Shown here piece by piece: positions 15,627 through 24,857 of a DNA stretch of 44,838 nucleotides. The position numbers were made by a program, and so were the translations under genes. Under the pieces are notes generated by a model that ran no database searches, was not told the DNA's origin, and saw only the letters and a program-made list of their open reading frames with translations. How positions within the stretch are numbered: position 1 is the stretch's first letter; the number at the start of each line of letters is the position of its first letter. This DNA is from Bradyrhizobium guangdongense (GTDB lineage: Bacteria; Pseudomonadota; Alphaproteobacteria; Rhizobiales; Xanthobacteraceae): contig NZ_PPPT01000016.1 of assembly GCF_006483445.1 (NCBI RefSeq), positions 1 to 44,838 of the forward strand. Direction: 5' to 3'.

Positions 15627-16700
15627 TTATCGCCGCACTCTCGTCCGTCGCAGTCGCCGCAATCCCAGGCCGAGTTGTCCCTTGAGCTGCGTGACAGGAA
15701 TATCTTCACCATCGACCCATCGCTTGAAATCCACATCGAGCATGTCTTCTTCGAGCGCGGCGGCGTCGCCGCCGATGCCGATCAGAAGTCGTCGCTTGCT
15801 GGGTTCACTGACGATGGTGTGCAGGGTCTGCGCATTGCCGTAATTGTGGAAGGCCGGTGAGGCCGGGAAGTTCAGCGCCTTGAAGGTCTGTTCGGCGCTC
15901 AGCGCGCGTGCGGCCCAGCCTTCCAGCGGCGGCAGCCGGTCGATCGAATGCGCCACGCGCCGGTTCAACGCGCGCAGTTGCGGGGTTTGAAAATGATTGG
16001 TGCAGGCGAGCCAGTCGCCGGCGCGCACGGCGACTGCGCCGGCGCCTGCTTCGACCACGACAGCAACGCCGCCGGCATCGAGCAGCGAGTAGTTGTACTG
16101 CATGGCGTGGCGCAGGCGACGCAGCAGGTCGACAGCCTCCGCGGTGGTCGCGCAACTGTCGAGCACGCGCCTGATCAGTAGCGTGCTGGTGAGACCCGGC
16201 GACCGCGGTCGCGCCTTCACCAGATGCAGGCCGATCGTGAGCCCGTGCTCGTTCATGCCGTCGAGCCGCCCGGTCAATTGGTGCGTGCCGCCGATGCTGG
16301 CGTAGCTGCCGTTCACCTGCACCAGCGCGAAGCGCGCTTCGTAGCCTCGCGGCCAGAAATCATAGTTGCGGCCATAGACGCCGCCACTCATGACGGCCGA
16401 GCAGCCGCCGGTCGGCATCCGCAAGCCGTCATTGCCGAAGAAGGCGACCGCGTGCTCCATCGGGATGTTCAATCCCTCGGCGATGCCACCGATCTCCTCC
16501 CAGAGCGCCGGCGCATAAGCCCTGAAGGCGCGTTCCTCGGTTTTGACGTTGAACCACCATGGCAGCTTCACCTTGCGGCGAAGAAACGCCTTGCCCTTGC
16601 GCGTTAGCGCAAAGGCGTCAGCCTGCGCGCGGCCGACCTCGTAAGGGGTCCCGCGACATTGCACAATGCTGACGCGGAGCGTCTTGGCCGCCGGCGCCAT
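15627..16700 (-). CDS. C45-family autoproteolytic acyltransferase/peptidase
   Basis: 357-aa protein of the C45 (acyl-CoA:6-aminopenicillanate acyltransferase-like) Ntn-hydrolase family. The nucleophile is Cys100 in PTGGCSAVMSGG, followed by VYGRNYDFWP, and LDGMNEHGLTIGLHLV marks the substrate-pocket strand. In the family, self-cleavage before the Cys exposes it as the N-terminal nucleophile for amide hydrolysis or acyl transfer. No signal peptide is seen, so it is probably cytoplasmic. It lies 8 bp downstream of the M20 amidohydrolase on the same strand, so the two amide-cleaving enzymes are probably co-expressed. Confidence 0.85.
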   Translation of the reverse strand: MAPAAKTLRVSIVQCRGTPYEVGRAQADAFALTRKGKAFLRRKVKLPWWFNVKTEERAFRAYAPALWEEIGGIAEGLNIPMEHAVAFFGNDGLRMPTGGCSAVMSGGVYGRNYDFWPRGYEARFALVQVNGSYASIGGTHQLTGRLDGMNEHGLTIGLHLVKARPRSPGLTSTLLIRRVLDSCATTAEAVDLLRRLRHAMQYNYSLLDAGGVAVVVEAGAGAVAVRAGDWLACTNHFQTPQLRALNRRVAHSIDRLPPLEGWAARALSAEQTFKALNFPASPAFHNYGNAQTLHTIVSEPSKRRLLIGIGGDAAALEEDMLDVDFKRWVDGEDIPVTQLKGQLGLGLRRLRRTRVRR

Positions 16701-16708
16701 CCTGGTGC

Positions 16709-18049
16709 CTACTGCCCCTTGTATTGCGCCCGCTGGTCGAAGGCGCTCAGAACGGCGAGCGTCATCGCGGTGACGCCGGTCTGGATGGTCGGCTTCGGCA
16801 CCGGCGCGTAGAGCGGAGAATGATTGCCGGGAAGCGGCGTGCCGGCTTTCTCCGCGGCGGCGACAGCTTCCGGATCGTAGACGCCAATATTGAAGAACAG
16901 CGAGGGCACGCCGGAGCGGATGTACTCGGAATAGTCCTCGCTCGCTGTGACCGGCGGCGCGATTCTGAGCTTGTCGCCAAAAGCTGCCCTCAGCACCTTC
17001 TCGGCGGTTGCGACCACGGCGTCGTCGTTGACGACGGCCTTGATACCTTCGGTGATCATGATGTCAGGCGCGGGCGCATTCGCCATCTCGGCGACCGCCT
17101 GTGCCGTGCGCTTGACCCCTTCGATCATCTTCGTGCGCACATCGGCGTCAAAACTCCTGATGGTGCCTTGTAGGATCGCCTCGTCGGGAATGATATTGGC
17201 TGAGGTGCCGGCCTGGAACGAGCCGATTGAGACCACGCCAAATTTGGTCGGGTCCTTTTCGCGGCTGATGACGCTCTGCACGTCGACCACGAAACGCGAC
17301 GCCATCATCACGGGATCGATGGTCGCCTGCGGCGACGCGCCATGGCCGCCACGGCCCTTGAAGCGGATGGTGAGGCCGTCGGCGCTCGAGGAGCGGGCCC
17401 CGATCGTGTAGGCGACCGTGCCGTAGGCAAACACCCCGCCGCCGCTGTGCAGGGCGAAGCCGACATCGGGTTTCGGAAAGCGCGTGAACAGGCCGTCCAT
17501 CAGCATGGCCATCGCACCCGCGCCGACCTCTTCGCCGGGCTGGGCAATGAACATCAGCGTGCCGTTCCAGCGGTCCTTCAGGGTGACCAGCGTCTTCGCC
17601 GCGCCGACCCAGCTCGCCATGTGAATGTCGTGGCCGCAGCTATGGGCGACAAAGGTTTCGCGGCCCTGCCAATTGGCCTTGTCGCGGCTCGCATAGGGCA
17701 GGCCGGTTTTTTCCTCCATCGGCAATGCGTCGAGCTCGGTGCGCACCATGATGGTCGGGCCATCGCCATTTTTGTAGAGCGCGACCAGCCCGGTCCTGCC
17801 GACTTTCTCGGTTACCTCAAAACCGATCGCGCGCATCTCGGCGGCGAGTTTGGCAGCGGTCTTCTGCTCCTGAAAGGCGAGCTCGGGATGGGCGTGGATA
17901 TCCCTGTACAGCGCATCGAGCTTTGGATAGTCGCTCTCGAAAGCGGCCTCGATCGATTGCTTCAGGCTCGCGGCGTCGATCTCCGCATGCGCAGGTAGGG
18001 CGGCCATGCCGACGGCAAAGGCTGCGAGGAGGGGTCTTGCAAACCGCAT
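16709..18049 (-). CDS. exported M20-family amidohydrolase
   Basis: 446-aa protein with a signal peptide (about 1-22, ALPAHAEID) and the M20D (hippurate/IAA-amino acid hydrolase-like) layout. Metal ligands are visible as Cys138 and His140 in HSCGHD, the Glu pair in PGEEVGAGA (about 173-174), and a later His in GRGGHGASP within the dimerisation domain. Such enzymes cleave N-acyl amino acids. The ATG at 18049 fits the signal peptide; an in-frame start at 18082 adds a basic leader and is less likely. It is the first gene of the pair with the C45 enzyme. Confidence 0.9.
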   Translation of the reverse strand: MRFARPLLAAFAVGMAALPAHAEIDAASLKQSIEAAFESDYPKLDALYRDIHAHPELAFQEQKTAAKLAAEMRAIGFEVTEKVGRTGLVALYKNGDGPTIMVRTELDALPMEEKTGLPYASRDKANWQGRETFVAHSCGHDIHMASWVGAAKTLVTLKDRWNGTLMFIAQPGEEVGAGAMAMLMDGLFTRFPKPDVGFALHSGGGVFAYGTVAYTIGARSSSADGLTIRFKGRGGHGASPQATIDPVMMASRFVVDVQSVISREKDPTKFGVVSIGSFQAGTSANIIPDEAILQGTIRSFDADVRTKMIEGVKRTAQAVAEMANAPAPDIMITEGIKAVVNDDAVVATAEKVLRAAFGDKLRIAPPVTASEDYSEYIRSGVPSLFFNIGVYDPEAVAAAEKAGTPLPGNHSPLYAPVPKPTIQTGVTAMTLAVLSAFDQRAQYKGQ

Positions 18050-18124
18050 GGTCTGTCGTCCCTTGGCACGTTTCCTTGCCAAGACTATCGCGGTGCAGGG
18101 AGTTTGACCATCGTCCGCTAGGCG

Positions 18125-19363
18125 TTAGACAGGCGCGGCTGGCACCGCAATGGCAGGTGCTTCGCGTGGCGCGCGGCGGCCATTGAGCACGCCCCCGATG
18201 ATGGTAAAGCGCACCAGCAAGTGATAGCTCGCCAGCATCGGCGGAAGCGCAAGCGCGAGGATGATTGCGAGCTTGACCACCCCGGGCCAGTCGAGTTGCG
18301 ACACCAAGACCTGCAGCGCCATCACGATCGGCAGATGGATCAGATAGAGCCAGTAGGAGGCGTCGGCGAGGTAGCGCCATGTCGGGCTGAAGCCGGACAT
18401 GAAACGGAGCGCGAGGCCGATGAAGGCAAAGGTCGAGATCCATATCGCCGATGCATAGAGAATGACGGAGACCAATCTGAGGGTGGCGAAGCTGACCGGC
18501 AGTTTTGGCGCGCCCGGCGCTGACATCATCACGCCTGACAGCACGAAGCTGACCAGGATCAGGGCGAGTGCCGGCACGAGAGTCCACAGCCAGCGTCTCT
18601 CCAGACACCGCAGCAGATCGACCTGCCGGTGCAGCAGCCAGCCGGTGCCGAATGCGGTGCCGAAGCAGATCCAGGCCTGCGCGTTGGTGACGAGCGATCG
18701 ATCCGGCGTTCGTACGCCGTCGCTGGTGGTCCATGTCGGGTCGAGGCAGAAGGCGATGCCGATCGGGATCGCCAGAAGCAGCGGAGCCAGCGGATTGCGC
18801 ATGATGCGTGCGAACAGGCGATCGACAAATGCTCGCAACGCGCCTGACGCATCGAGCCAGACGATGGCACTCCGCAGCACGAGCATCGCGACATAGAGCT
18901 CCAGCAACACATAGAGAAACCAGAGATGGGTGAGAGGGAAGCTGGGCAGCGCCGGCAGCCAGCCGGGCGCGCGAGGCATCGGAACGCCATTCGGAAGGTT
19001 TGATGCCCAGATCACGATCAGGACGATCAGTGTGAACAGCGGTGGCCAGCCGATCACCAGCGGCAGCCCGATCCGCTGAAGCCTGTCCCTGACGAAGCCC
19101 CGAAGACCCCGGCGATGAAAGCTCATGCGGGCGAAGAAACCCGCGATCAGGAAAAAGGTCGTCATCCGGAAGACATGAATGGCGAAGGACAGCAGCCCCA
19201 GGCCCACGCTCGGGCTGACGTCATGAATGGGCCAGAGACCCGCGACCGGCACAAATGACATGATGGCATGCAGCACGATTCCGAGCAGCAGGGCTAACGC
19301 CCGGACCGCGTCGAGGGCATGCAGGCGTTCCGAAACGGGGATCGTGGTAGTGATGCGGGACAT
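18125..19363 (-). CDS. membrane acyltransferase (acyltransferase family 3)
   Basis: 412-aa polytopic protein with about ten to eleven hydrophobic segments. It begins RLHALDAVRALALLLGIVLHA, the acyltransferase-3 opening with the conserved His in VLHAIMSF. A mid-protein DAS(Y)WLYLIHLPIVMALQ segment is also family-typical. Such proteins (OpgC/OafA/NodX-like) transfer acyl groups to exported glycans. The acceptor is unknown. It lies 79 bp downstream of the AraC-type regulator on the same strand. Confidence 0.85.
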   Translation of the reverse strand: MSRITTTIPVSERLHALDAVRALALLLGIVLHAIMSFVPVAGLWPIHDVSPSVGLGLLSFAIHVFRMTTFFLIAGFFARMSFHRRGLRGFVRDRLQRIGLPLVIGWPPLFTLIVLIVIWASNLPNGVPMPRAPGWLPALPSFPLTHLWFLYVLLELYVAMLVLRSAIVWLDASGALRAFVDRLFARIMRNPLAPLLLAIPIGIAFCLDPTWTTSDGVRTPDRSLVTNAQAWICFGTAFGTGWLLHRQVDLLRCLERRWLWTLVPALALILVSFVLSGVMMSAPGAPKLPVSFATLRLVSVILYASAIWISTFAFIGLALRFMSGFSPTWRYLADASYWLYLIHLPIVMALQVLVSQLDWPGVVKLAIILALALPPMLASYHLLVRFTIIGGVLNGRRAPREAPAIAVPAAPV

Positions 19364-19442
19364 GAACGGGCTCGTGTTCGCTGCAGATGCCTGACATTCT
19401 GCCCGATCGGATCAGGCCGCTCTTGCCCGATGCAAAAATCGG

Positions 19443-20576
19443 CTAGCCGATTTCTCGCCGCGGCTGGCCGATTTCCGGCGACGCTTGCTGCGGGGTCAGG
19501 GCCTCGCGCCGGAATTCGCTCGGCGTCATGCCCGTTTCGGCCTTGAAGGCACGATTGAAGGGGCCGATCGACTGGAAGCCCGCATCCATGGCGATGGTCA
19601 GCACCGGGACCTCCCGCTGCGCCATGTCCGCCAGCGCGACCTTGGCGTCATCGATGCGGTAGCGGTTGAGGAAGGCGTTGAAATTGCGATAGCCGAGCCC
19701 TTCGTTGATCGCCTGGCGGAGCCGGTACTCGGGAACGTCGAGCCGCGCCGCGAGCATTCCGATCGTGAGGCCTTCCTGACGGTAGATTCGCTCCACCTTC
19801 ATCAGATGGTCGAGGCGCCGCAGCAGGAGGGGATCGACCAAAATCCCGTCCGTGATGGCACGGTCGGTCACCCTTGTTTGCCGACCCGTGTCACCGGATG
19901 GGATCGCGGCGGTGGCATCGTTGACGGCCGCGGCCGCCGGGGCGCCGAAAACACCGATGCCGGCGAGCATTGCCGCCACGAACAGGCCGATCGCGGCCGG
20001 AAGGCTGTCGGACCCGCCGGGAACCGCGACGGGGTGTGCGGCCAGGCTCGCGCCCGCGACGAATGCGATGAACATGATGTTGATCGCGAAGATGGCGAGC
20101 CGCAGCCGGCGCCGCCGCTCGACCAGGTCGACCCGCCAGGTCTTGATCGTCTGCAACGCGGCCGCGAGCGCCAGCACCACGGCCACCGACGACAGAACCT
20201 TGCCTCCGGCCTTGGAGAAGGCGGGCCAGCGCGTCCAGGCCAGCGAGATCGTGAAGCCGAAGGCCACGATGCCGAGCCACAGCGCGCTGTGCCAACGCCT
20301 GAGCACGAAATCGTCGTCGAACGCCACGCGCGCCCACAGCCAGAAGATGGCGGGCAGCGAGGACATCAGCGGCATGGTCCACCACCAGGACGACTTTGGA
20401 AAAACCGGCGCGCTCGTGATCGCATAGAAGATGCCGCCGGCAGACATGGCCATGCCCAGCAAGGCATACTGATTGGTCGCGCGCCGCTGCAGCGTCACGA
20501 GGATGATCAGGAGGAAGACGCCGCTGGTTGCGCCGCGCAGCCCGAGATCGATGGCCGTGAGCCCCATCCCGTTCAC
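19443..20576 (-). CDS. membrane-bound AraC-family transcriptional regulator
   Basis: 377-aa protein: seven hydrophobic segments over about 1-215, a linker, then a C-terminal AraC/XylS DNA-binding domain (about 265-365). The domain has two helix-turn-helix units, in MLAARLDVPEYRLRQAI and VLTIAMDAGFQSIGPFNRAF. Fusion of a seven-TM module to AraC suggests direct response to an envelope or membrane signal. The start is GTG at 20576, with GAGGGAA about 10 bp upstream; an ATG lies three codons later. The adjacent acyltransferase is a candidate target. Confidence 0.88.
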   Translation of the reverse strand: MNGMGLTAIDLGLRGATSGVFLLIILVTLQRRATNQYALLGMAMSAGGIFYAITSAPVFPKSSWWWTMPLMSSLPAIFWLWARVAFDDDFVLRRWHSALWLGIVAFGFTISLAWTRWPAFSKAGGKVLSSVAVVLALAAALQTIKTWRVDLVERRRRLRLAIFAINIMFIAFVAGASLAAHPVAVPGGSDSLPAAIGLFVAAMLAGIGVFGAPAAAAVNDATAAIPSGDTGRQTRVTDRAITDGILVDPLLLRRLDHLMKVERIYRQEGLTIGMLAARLDVPEYRLRQAINEGLGYRNFNAFLNRYRIDDAKVALADMAQREVPVLTIAMDAGFQSIGPFNRAFKAETGMTPSEFRREALTPQQASPEIGQPRREIG

Positions 20577-20678
20577 AAATGGATTCCCTCAATTCGCGAT
20601 TCAATTTTCGCATTGTGGCCGCGCCGGCACAATCCAAACTTGTGGTCGTGGCGGCGGGGTGGGTGCCTTGTGCCGTCC

Positions 20679-22229
20679 TTATTCCGGCAGCCCGGCCTTG
20701 CGAAAGCCTTCGATCAGCAGCTTCGAATTCGACCAGCGCCCCCGCGCGACCCACGCAGATATCGTGAAGCCGGGATCGACCTCGAGCAGGCGCGCCGCCG
20801 CCTCACGGGCCTCGGCGTCGCGTCCCACATGCGCCAAGGCGGCCGCGAGACAGCGGTAAGCGGGCGGAAAGGACGCGTTTTGGCGCTGGGCTCGCTTGCC
20901 TGCGGCGATGGCCTCATCAAAGCGGCCGAGTTCAACGAGGACCACCCCCATCCCGGCGGAGAGCATGTGAAGCAACGGGTCGAGCGGGCTGATGCGGATG
21001 GCGCGTTCATAACTCCGGAGCGCTTCCTCCGGCAACCCCGCGGCGCCATAGACGATGCCTCTGCCATGCCATGCGGGTTTGGAGTTTGGCCCGAGCGTGA
21101 CCGCGCGGTCAGCCATGTCGATCGCGGCGTCGTAATCGCCGTCCATGATCGCCGAGATGACGGCAGCCCCTGACAGCGTGGCGGGATCGCCATCGTCGAG
21201 GCTCATCGCCAGACGAAACAGCCGAGCCGTCTCGCTCCGGTCGAACTCGGGATCGACAGCGTAGCCGAAATGGACGTTCTGCAGGTGGCACTCTCCCGCA
21301 AGTGCCGCGACGGATCCGAGCTGGGGGTTCAGCTCCAGGGCGCAATGACACAGTCTGATTGCCTCGGCGAGGCCTTCGCGCGTCGACAGGTAATATTGCT
21401 GGATCGCCCGCAGGGAAAAATCATAGGCCGTGAGGTCCTCCGGCCGTCGCCGCGTCGACATTGCCAGTCCGGCCTTGAACAGTTTTGGCTCGATGGCGGA
21501 GACAACGGCGGCCGTCACCTCGTCCTGCAAAGCGAAGACGTCGGTCAGGTCGCGCTCGAACCTGTCGGCCCAGACATGGGCGCCGGTGACCGCGTCGATC
21601 AATTGCCCTGCGATGCGGACCTTGTCGGACGCCTTGCGCACGGATCCCTCGAGCACATAGCGAACGCCAAGCTTGCGCCCGACATCCTTGATGTCGACGG
21701 CGTTGCCCTTGAAGGTGAAGCTGGAATTTCGCGCGATCACGAACAGCCATTTGAACTGCGACAGTGCGGTGATGATCTCCTCGACCATTCCATCGGCAAA
21801 ATAGTCCTGTTCGGGATCGCCGCTCATGTTTGCGAACGGCAGCACGGCGATGGAAGGCTTGTCGGGAATGGTGAGCGCGCTTTCGAAAATCTCTGCGGAA
21901 TTTGCGCTTGCCGCTTCGCGCGCCTCCTGCACCTCTGCGACGAAACGGAATCCCTTGCGCGGCAACGTCTTGATCAGGCGCTGGTGCTCGCCGGAATCGC
22001 CGATCGCGCTTCGCACGGCATTGAGCCGGGTCGTCAGCGCCGCATCCGAAACGCTGCGCCCATTCCAGATATCGTTGATCAGGTCGTCCTTGCTGACGAC
22101 GCGAGTCCTGTTGCGGATCAGGCAATCAAGGAGATCGAAGACCTGCGGCGCCATCGGCACAAGATCGACCCCCCGGTGCAGCTCGCGCCGGTCGGTGTCG
22201 AACACGTAATCCTCGAAGAGATAGCGCAA
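20679..22229 (-). CDS. winged-helix / TolB-like / TPR regulator (paralogue 1)
   Basis: 516-aa protein. An OmpR-type winged helix covers about 1-100 (FEDYVFDTDRRELHRG, VVSKDDLINDIWNGR, RLIKTLPRKGFRFV). A TolB-like/FlgO-like domain follows at about 125-250 (KPSIAVLPFANMSGDPEQDY and YVLEGSVRKASDKVRIAGQL), then TPR repeats to the end. The architecture is shared with adenylate-cyclase-associated regulators in rhizobia, but no cyclase domain is present here. The start is TTG at 22229, directly at the conserved RYLFEDY. It closely resembles the gene at 29573. Confidence 0.88.
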   Translation of the reverse strand: MRYLFEDYVFDTDRRELHRGVDLVPMAPQVFDLLDCLIRNRTRVVSKDDLINDIWNGRSVSDAALTTRLNAVRSAIGDSGEHQRLIKTLPRKGFRFVAEVQEAREAASANSAEIFESALTIPDKPSIAVLPFANMSGDPEQDYFADGMVEEIITALSQFKWLFVIARNSSFTFKGNAVDIKDVGRKLGVRYVLEGSVRKASDKVRIAGQLIDAVTGAHVWADRFERDLTDVFALQDEVTAAVVSAIEPKLFKAGLAMSTRRRPEDLTAYDFSLRAIQQYYLSTREGLAEAIRLCHCALELNPQLGSVAALAGECHLQNVHFGYAVDPEFDRSETARLFRLAMSLDDGDPATLSGAAVISAIMDGDYDAAIDMADRAVTLGPNSKPAWHGRGIVYGAAGLPEEALRSYERAIRISPLDPLLHMLSAGMGVVLVELGRFDEAIAAGKRAQRQNASFPPAYRCLAAALAHVGRDAEAREAAARLLEVDPGFTISAWVARGRWSNSKLLIEGFRKAGLPE

Positions 22230-22307
22230 GGTGTGATCCCTTGGGCAGGTCCCGGTCTCACAACAATAGCTTCCCGGTTGCGGGAATGTAAGCTGGCGAT
22301 CCCCGAT

Positions 22308-22832
22308 CTAGTCGATAGCGCCGCGCACATGGGCCTCGGCTTGCGCGACCAGATCATCGAGCGTGCCCGTGGCCGTATCGAGGACGAGATGCGCCCGATC
22401 CCAGGGTTCATAGTGCCGGCTCACGATGTCGTCCCAGGCGGGCAGCGCGTGGTCGTCGATATCGGGCACGCGGTTCTCCGCGCGCTGCCGGTGCAGGACA
22501 GGGTCGCTGCAGACCAGCTCGATCTCGACGAGGCGCGCGGCGGTTTGCGATGCCGTCTGGCGCCATCCGGTCCGGCTCGCGTGCACCGGATTGACGCAGT
22601 CGGCGACCACGATGCGCCCGAGCTTCAAATTCTCGGCCGCCAGCGCATTGGCAACGGCATAGCCGGTCGGGCCGACCGCGAGGCCGGCCTGCTGCAAGGC
22701 CTGCTCGATCGCGTCGATTCGCAGATATGTGGCCCCGAGCCGGGTGGTCAGTTTGCGGGCAATACTCGTCTTGCCGGTCCCCGGCAGCCCTGCGAATACG
22801 ACCAATATCGGCGGTTGCTGCTCATATTTCAT
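22308..22832 (-). CDS. small AAA/P-loop kinase (zeta-toxin / gluconokinase-like)
   Basis: 174-aa protein with a Walker A motif FAGLPGTGKTSIARKL at about 13-28, an Asp in LRIDAIEQAL, and a VVADCVNPV strand. The order matches small P-loop kinases that phosphorylate small molecules. There is no neighbouring antitoxin, so a toxin role is not supported. The substrate is unknown. Its stop lies 78 bp upstream of the start of the winged-helix/TPR regulator on the same strand. Confidence 0.8.
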   Translation of the reverse strand: MKYEQQPPILVVFAGLPGTGKTSIARKLTTRLGATYLRIDAIEQALQQAGLAVGPTGYAVANALAAENLKLGRIVVADCVNPVHASRTGWRQTASQTAARLVEIELVCSDPVLHRQRAENRVPDIDDHALPAWDDIVSRHYEPWDRAHLVLDTATGTLDDLVAQAEAHVRGAID

Positions 22833-23005
22833 GACAGATCAGCGCCCTCTGGACGCTGGAGGGGAAGGACTCGACCTTGGGAGGGCAGATAATTGCCACG
22901 ACAGAGGGTAAGATCGATTGCATCGGCCGATCCGTAAATTTATTCAAACGGTTGTATCTGGTTCCACTATAACGGCGAACGATCCGGCGTAGGCGCGGGG
23001 ATGAT
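22833..23005. promoter_or_regulatory. divergent intergenic region
   Basis: 173 bp between the P-loop kinase (minus) and the cyclic-nucleotide-binding gene (plus). It contains an AT-richer segment, AAATTTATTCAAACGG, and TATAAC near 22970, which may form part of a plus-strand promoter; spacing to a -35 is not ideal. No clear palindrome is seen. Confidence 0.25.
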
Positions 23006-23842
23006 ATGTTAGCTGGCAGCACTGCAGATATTTCGTCGATCCTGAACCGTATCCTCGATGCGGCCTCGGACAATTTGCGGATCGCAAAAATCCTGGTCCA
23101 GATCGGCCTCGACCCCAATAACATCACCTATGACGCGCTGTTCAACCGCCTGCTGGAGATCATCCTGGCCAATATCACGTTGGCCAATCTGTTCGGCGTG
23201 ATCGGCGCGGTCTTCTTCGTCGCGACGCTGTTGATGCAGACCATGGTCCCCCTGCGTATCGCCAACATGTGCGGCGCCACCTTCTTTGCGGCCTTCGGCG
23301 CGCTGTCCGGCAATGTCGCGACGCTGGCGCTGTATCTGTTGTCGCTGCCGATCAACGCCGTCCGGCTGCGCCAGCAGCTCAAGCTGATCAGGAAGGCGCG
23401 CACCGCGACCCAAGGCGATCTGTCGATGGAATGGCTGAAGCCGTTCATGACCGAGCGCAAATATCGCAAGGGCGACGTTCTCTTCAAGAAAGGCGATGCG
23501 GCGAACGAAATGCTGCTGACCGTCACCGGCAAGTTCCTGGTCAAGGAAATCAACGTCGAGCTGCCGCCCGGACGCCTCATGGGCGAGCTCGGCTTCCTGA
23601 CGCCGAACAACCGCCGCACCGGCACGATCGAGTGCCTGGAGGATGCGCAGGTGCTGACCATCACCTATGAGCGCCTGCTCGAGCTCTACTTCCAGAATCC
23701 GCAGTTCGGCTATTACTTCCTCGTGCTCACCAGCCAGCGCCTGCTGGAAAACATCGCGCGGCTGGAAGGCACCGTCGCGCAGCAGCAGAAGGCCGCGCTG
23801 CAGACGCCCACTCAGCAGGCGGCGAAGGGCGACCTCGCGTAG
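23006..23842 (+). CDS. membrane protein with a C-terminal cyclic nucleotide-binding domain
   Basis: 278-aa protein. Two or three hydrophobic segments lie at about 60-115 (FGVIGAVFFVATLLM, FAAFGALSGNVATLALYLLSLPI). A cyclic-nucleotide-binding domain follows at about 145-250 (FMTERKYRKGDVLFKKGDAANEM and LPPGRLMGELGFLTPNNRRTGTIEC). The phosphate-binding cassette has GELGFLTPNNRRTGT in place of the usual GE(L/I)A...RRAA, so cAMP/cGMP binding is likely but should be tested. No DNA-binding domain or ion-channel pore is seen. The tail is Gln/Ala-rich. Confidence 0.85.
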   Translation: MLAGSTADISSILNRILDAASDNLRIAKILVQIGLDPNNITYDALFNRLLEIILANITLANLFGVIGAVFFVATLLMQTMVPLRIANMCGATFFAAFGALSGNVATLALYLLSLPINAVRLRQQLKLIRKARTATQGDLSMEWLKPFMTERKYRKGDVLFKKGDAANEMLLTVTGKFLVKEINVELPPGRLMGELGFLTPNNRRTGTIECLEDAQVLTITYERLLELYFQNPQFGYYFLVLTSQRLLENIARLEGTVAQQQKAALQTPTQQAAKGDLA

Positions 23843-23854
23843 AATTCGAGGGTG

Positions 23855-24415
23855 TCATGGCCGCGGGACACGAGGCACCGAAGATTGGGCGCGCTGCGCC
23901 AGCGCCCGCTCCCGCCACTCCGTCAAGAGGCGCGTCAATTCCTCGAGTGAAAGCCCGTAGCTATCGGGCAGCGCGGCACTACGCCCGATCTTGTCGCGGC
24001 TGAAGTCGGCGCCAAGACCTTTCAGCTTGTCGTCGTCATAGCCGACCATGCGATTGCTGCCGCCATTTGGAAGCTGAAGGGTGACGACGGCGAAGCGGCT
24101 GGCCTGCGGCCACGCGACGTGGTTCCGGCGAAACAGGCTGCGGACCTCGAAACCCTTGGCCTCGAGCGTCAGGCTGCCGGCGCCGGGCAGCAGCATGACC
24201 GCGCCGATCACCGCGCAGGCACCGAAAAACACAACGCTGGCCAGGCCGGCGATCCGCGCCTCCGGATCGTCCTTGACAAAGACGATGAGGAGAACGCCGA
24301 TGAGCACGAAGCCGAGCGAACCAAGAAACAGGGCGAGCATCTTGAGCAGGCTGACGCGCAGCGTGACCGGGCCGGGAAAGCGCGCAAGGATGTCATTGAC
24401 CTTGTCAACCGCCAT
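23855..24415 (-). CDS. two-TM membrane protein with PH-like C-terminal part
   Basis: 186-aa protein. Two adjacent hydrophobic segments are at about 27-48 (FLGSLGFVLIGVLLIVFV) and 56-77. They are followed by a soluble domain (LTLEAKGFEVRSLFRRNHVAWPQ, then NRMVGYDDDKLKGLG and GLSLEELTRLLTEW) resembling bacterial PH-like / STM3941-type membrane proteins. No enzyme motif is visible. It converges with the cyclic-nucleotide-binding gene (12-bp gap). Confidence 0.7.
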   Translation of the reverse strand: MAVDKVNDILARFPGPVTLRVSLLKMLALFLGSLGFVLIGVLLIVFVKDDPEARIAGLASVVFFGACAVIGAVMLLPGAGSLTLEAKGFEVRSLFRRNHVAWPQASRFAVVTLQLPNGGSNRMVGYDDDKLKGLGADFSRDKIGRSAALPDSYGLSLEELTRLLTEWRERALAQRAQSSVPRVPRP

Positions 24416-24857
24416 GGCGCTTCAACGATTTGGGCTGATGACCGCATCCCTGCTTGGCAGAATACGATCTTAGCATCTCTCGTATGGGTTAGGCGAGCGC
24501 TGATGCTTTCCGGTGAGCACTGAATGGATATGGACGCGACCCGCAGCGGAAGGGCGTTCTGATATCTTTGTGGGACCATCGGAAGGATTGTCAGGCTCTT
24601 GTCGCTTGGGCGCCCGATCAGCACTGATTCACCTCCGACGCGATGGTCCAGCCCTCGCACAAAGGCTCCATGGTGGCAAAATGTAGTATCTAGCATTAGA
24701 GGTTGCAATCAGATAGAATGGCTGACGTGTTGCTCGTCCGGCGCGAATTGAGAATGGAGATGCCGGGCGAGAGCCTGCTGCCAGCTTGGTTTTGATCGTC
24801 GCTATCGGTGACGAGCCTGCGGGCCGAATGCGCAAGCCAATACGAAGGGAGTGGACC
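24416..24857. other. 442-bp gene-poor region
   Basis: No convincing gene. Short readings exist on the minus strand (24629-24859 and the 24208-24708 extension) but lack ribosome-binding sites and recognisable content. Base composition appears lower in GC than the neighbours. A possible minus-strand promoter is TTGCAA (complement of 24703-24708), a 17-bp spacer and TACATT (complement of 24680-24685), which would drive the two-TM protein gene at 24415. Confidence 0.3.

Noticed and set aside
22308..22832. Zeta-type toxin
   Set aside because: P-loop kinase fold matches, but no antitoxin gene adjoins and toxin-specific motifs are not evident.
24208..24708. 166-aa minus-strand reading over the gene-poor region
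   Set aside because: Frame differs from the two-TM protein, no ribosome-binding site, no recognisable content.
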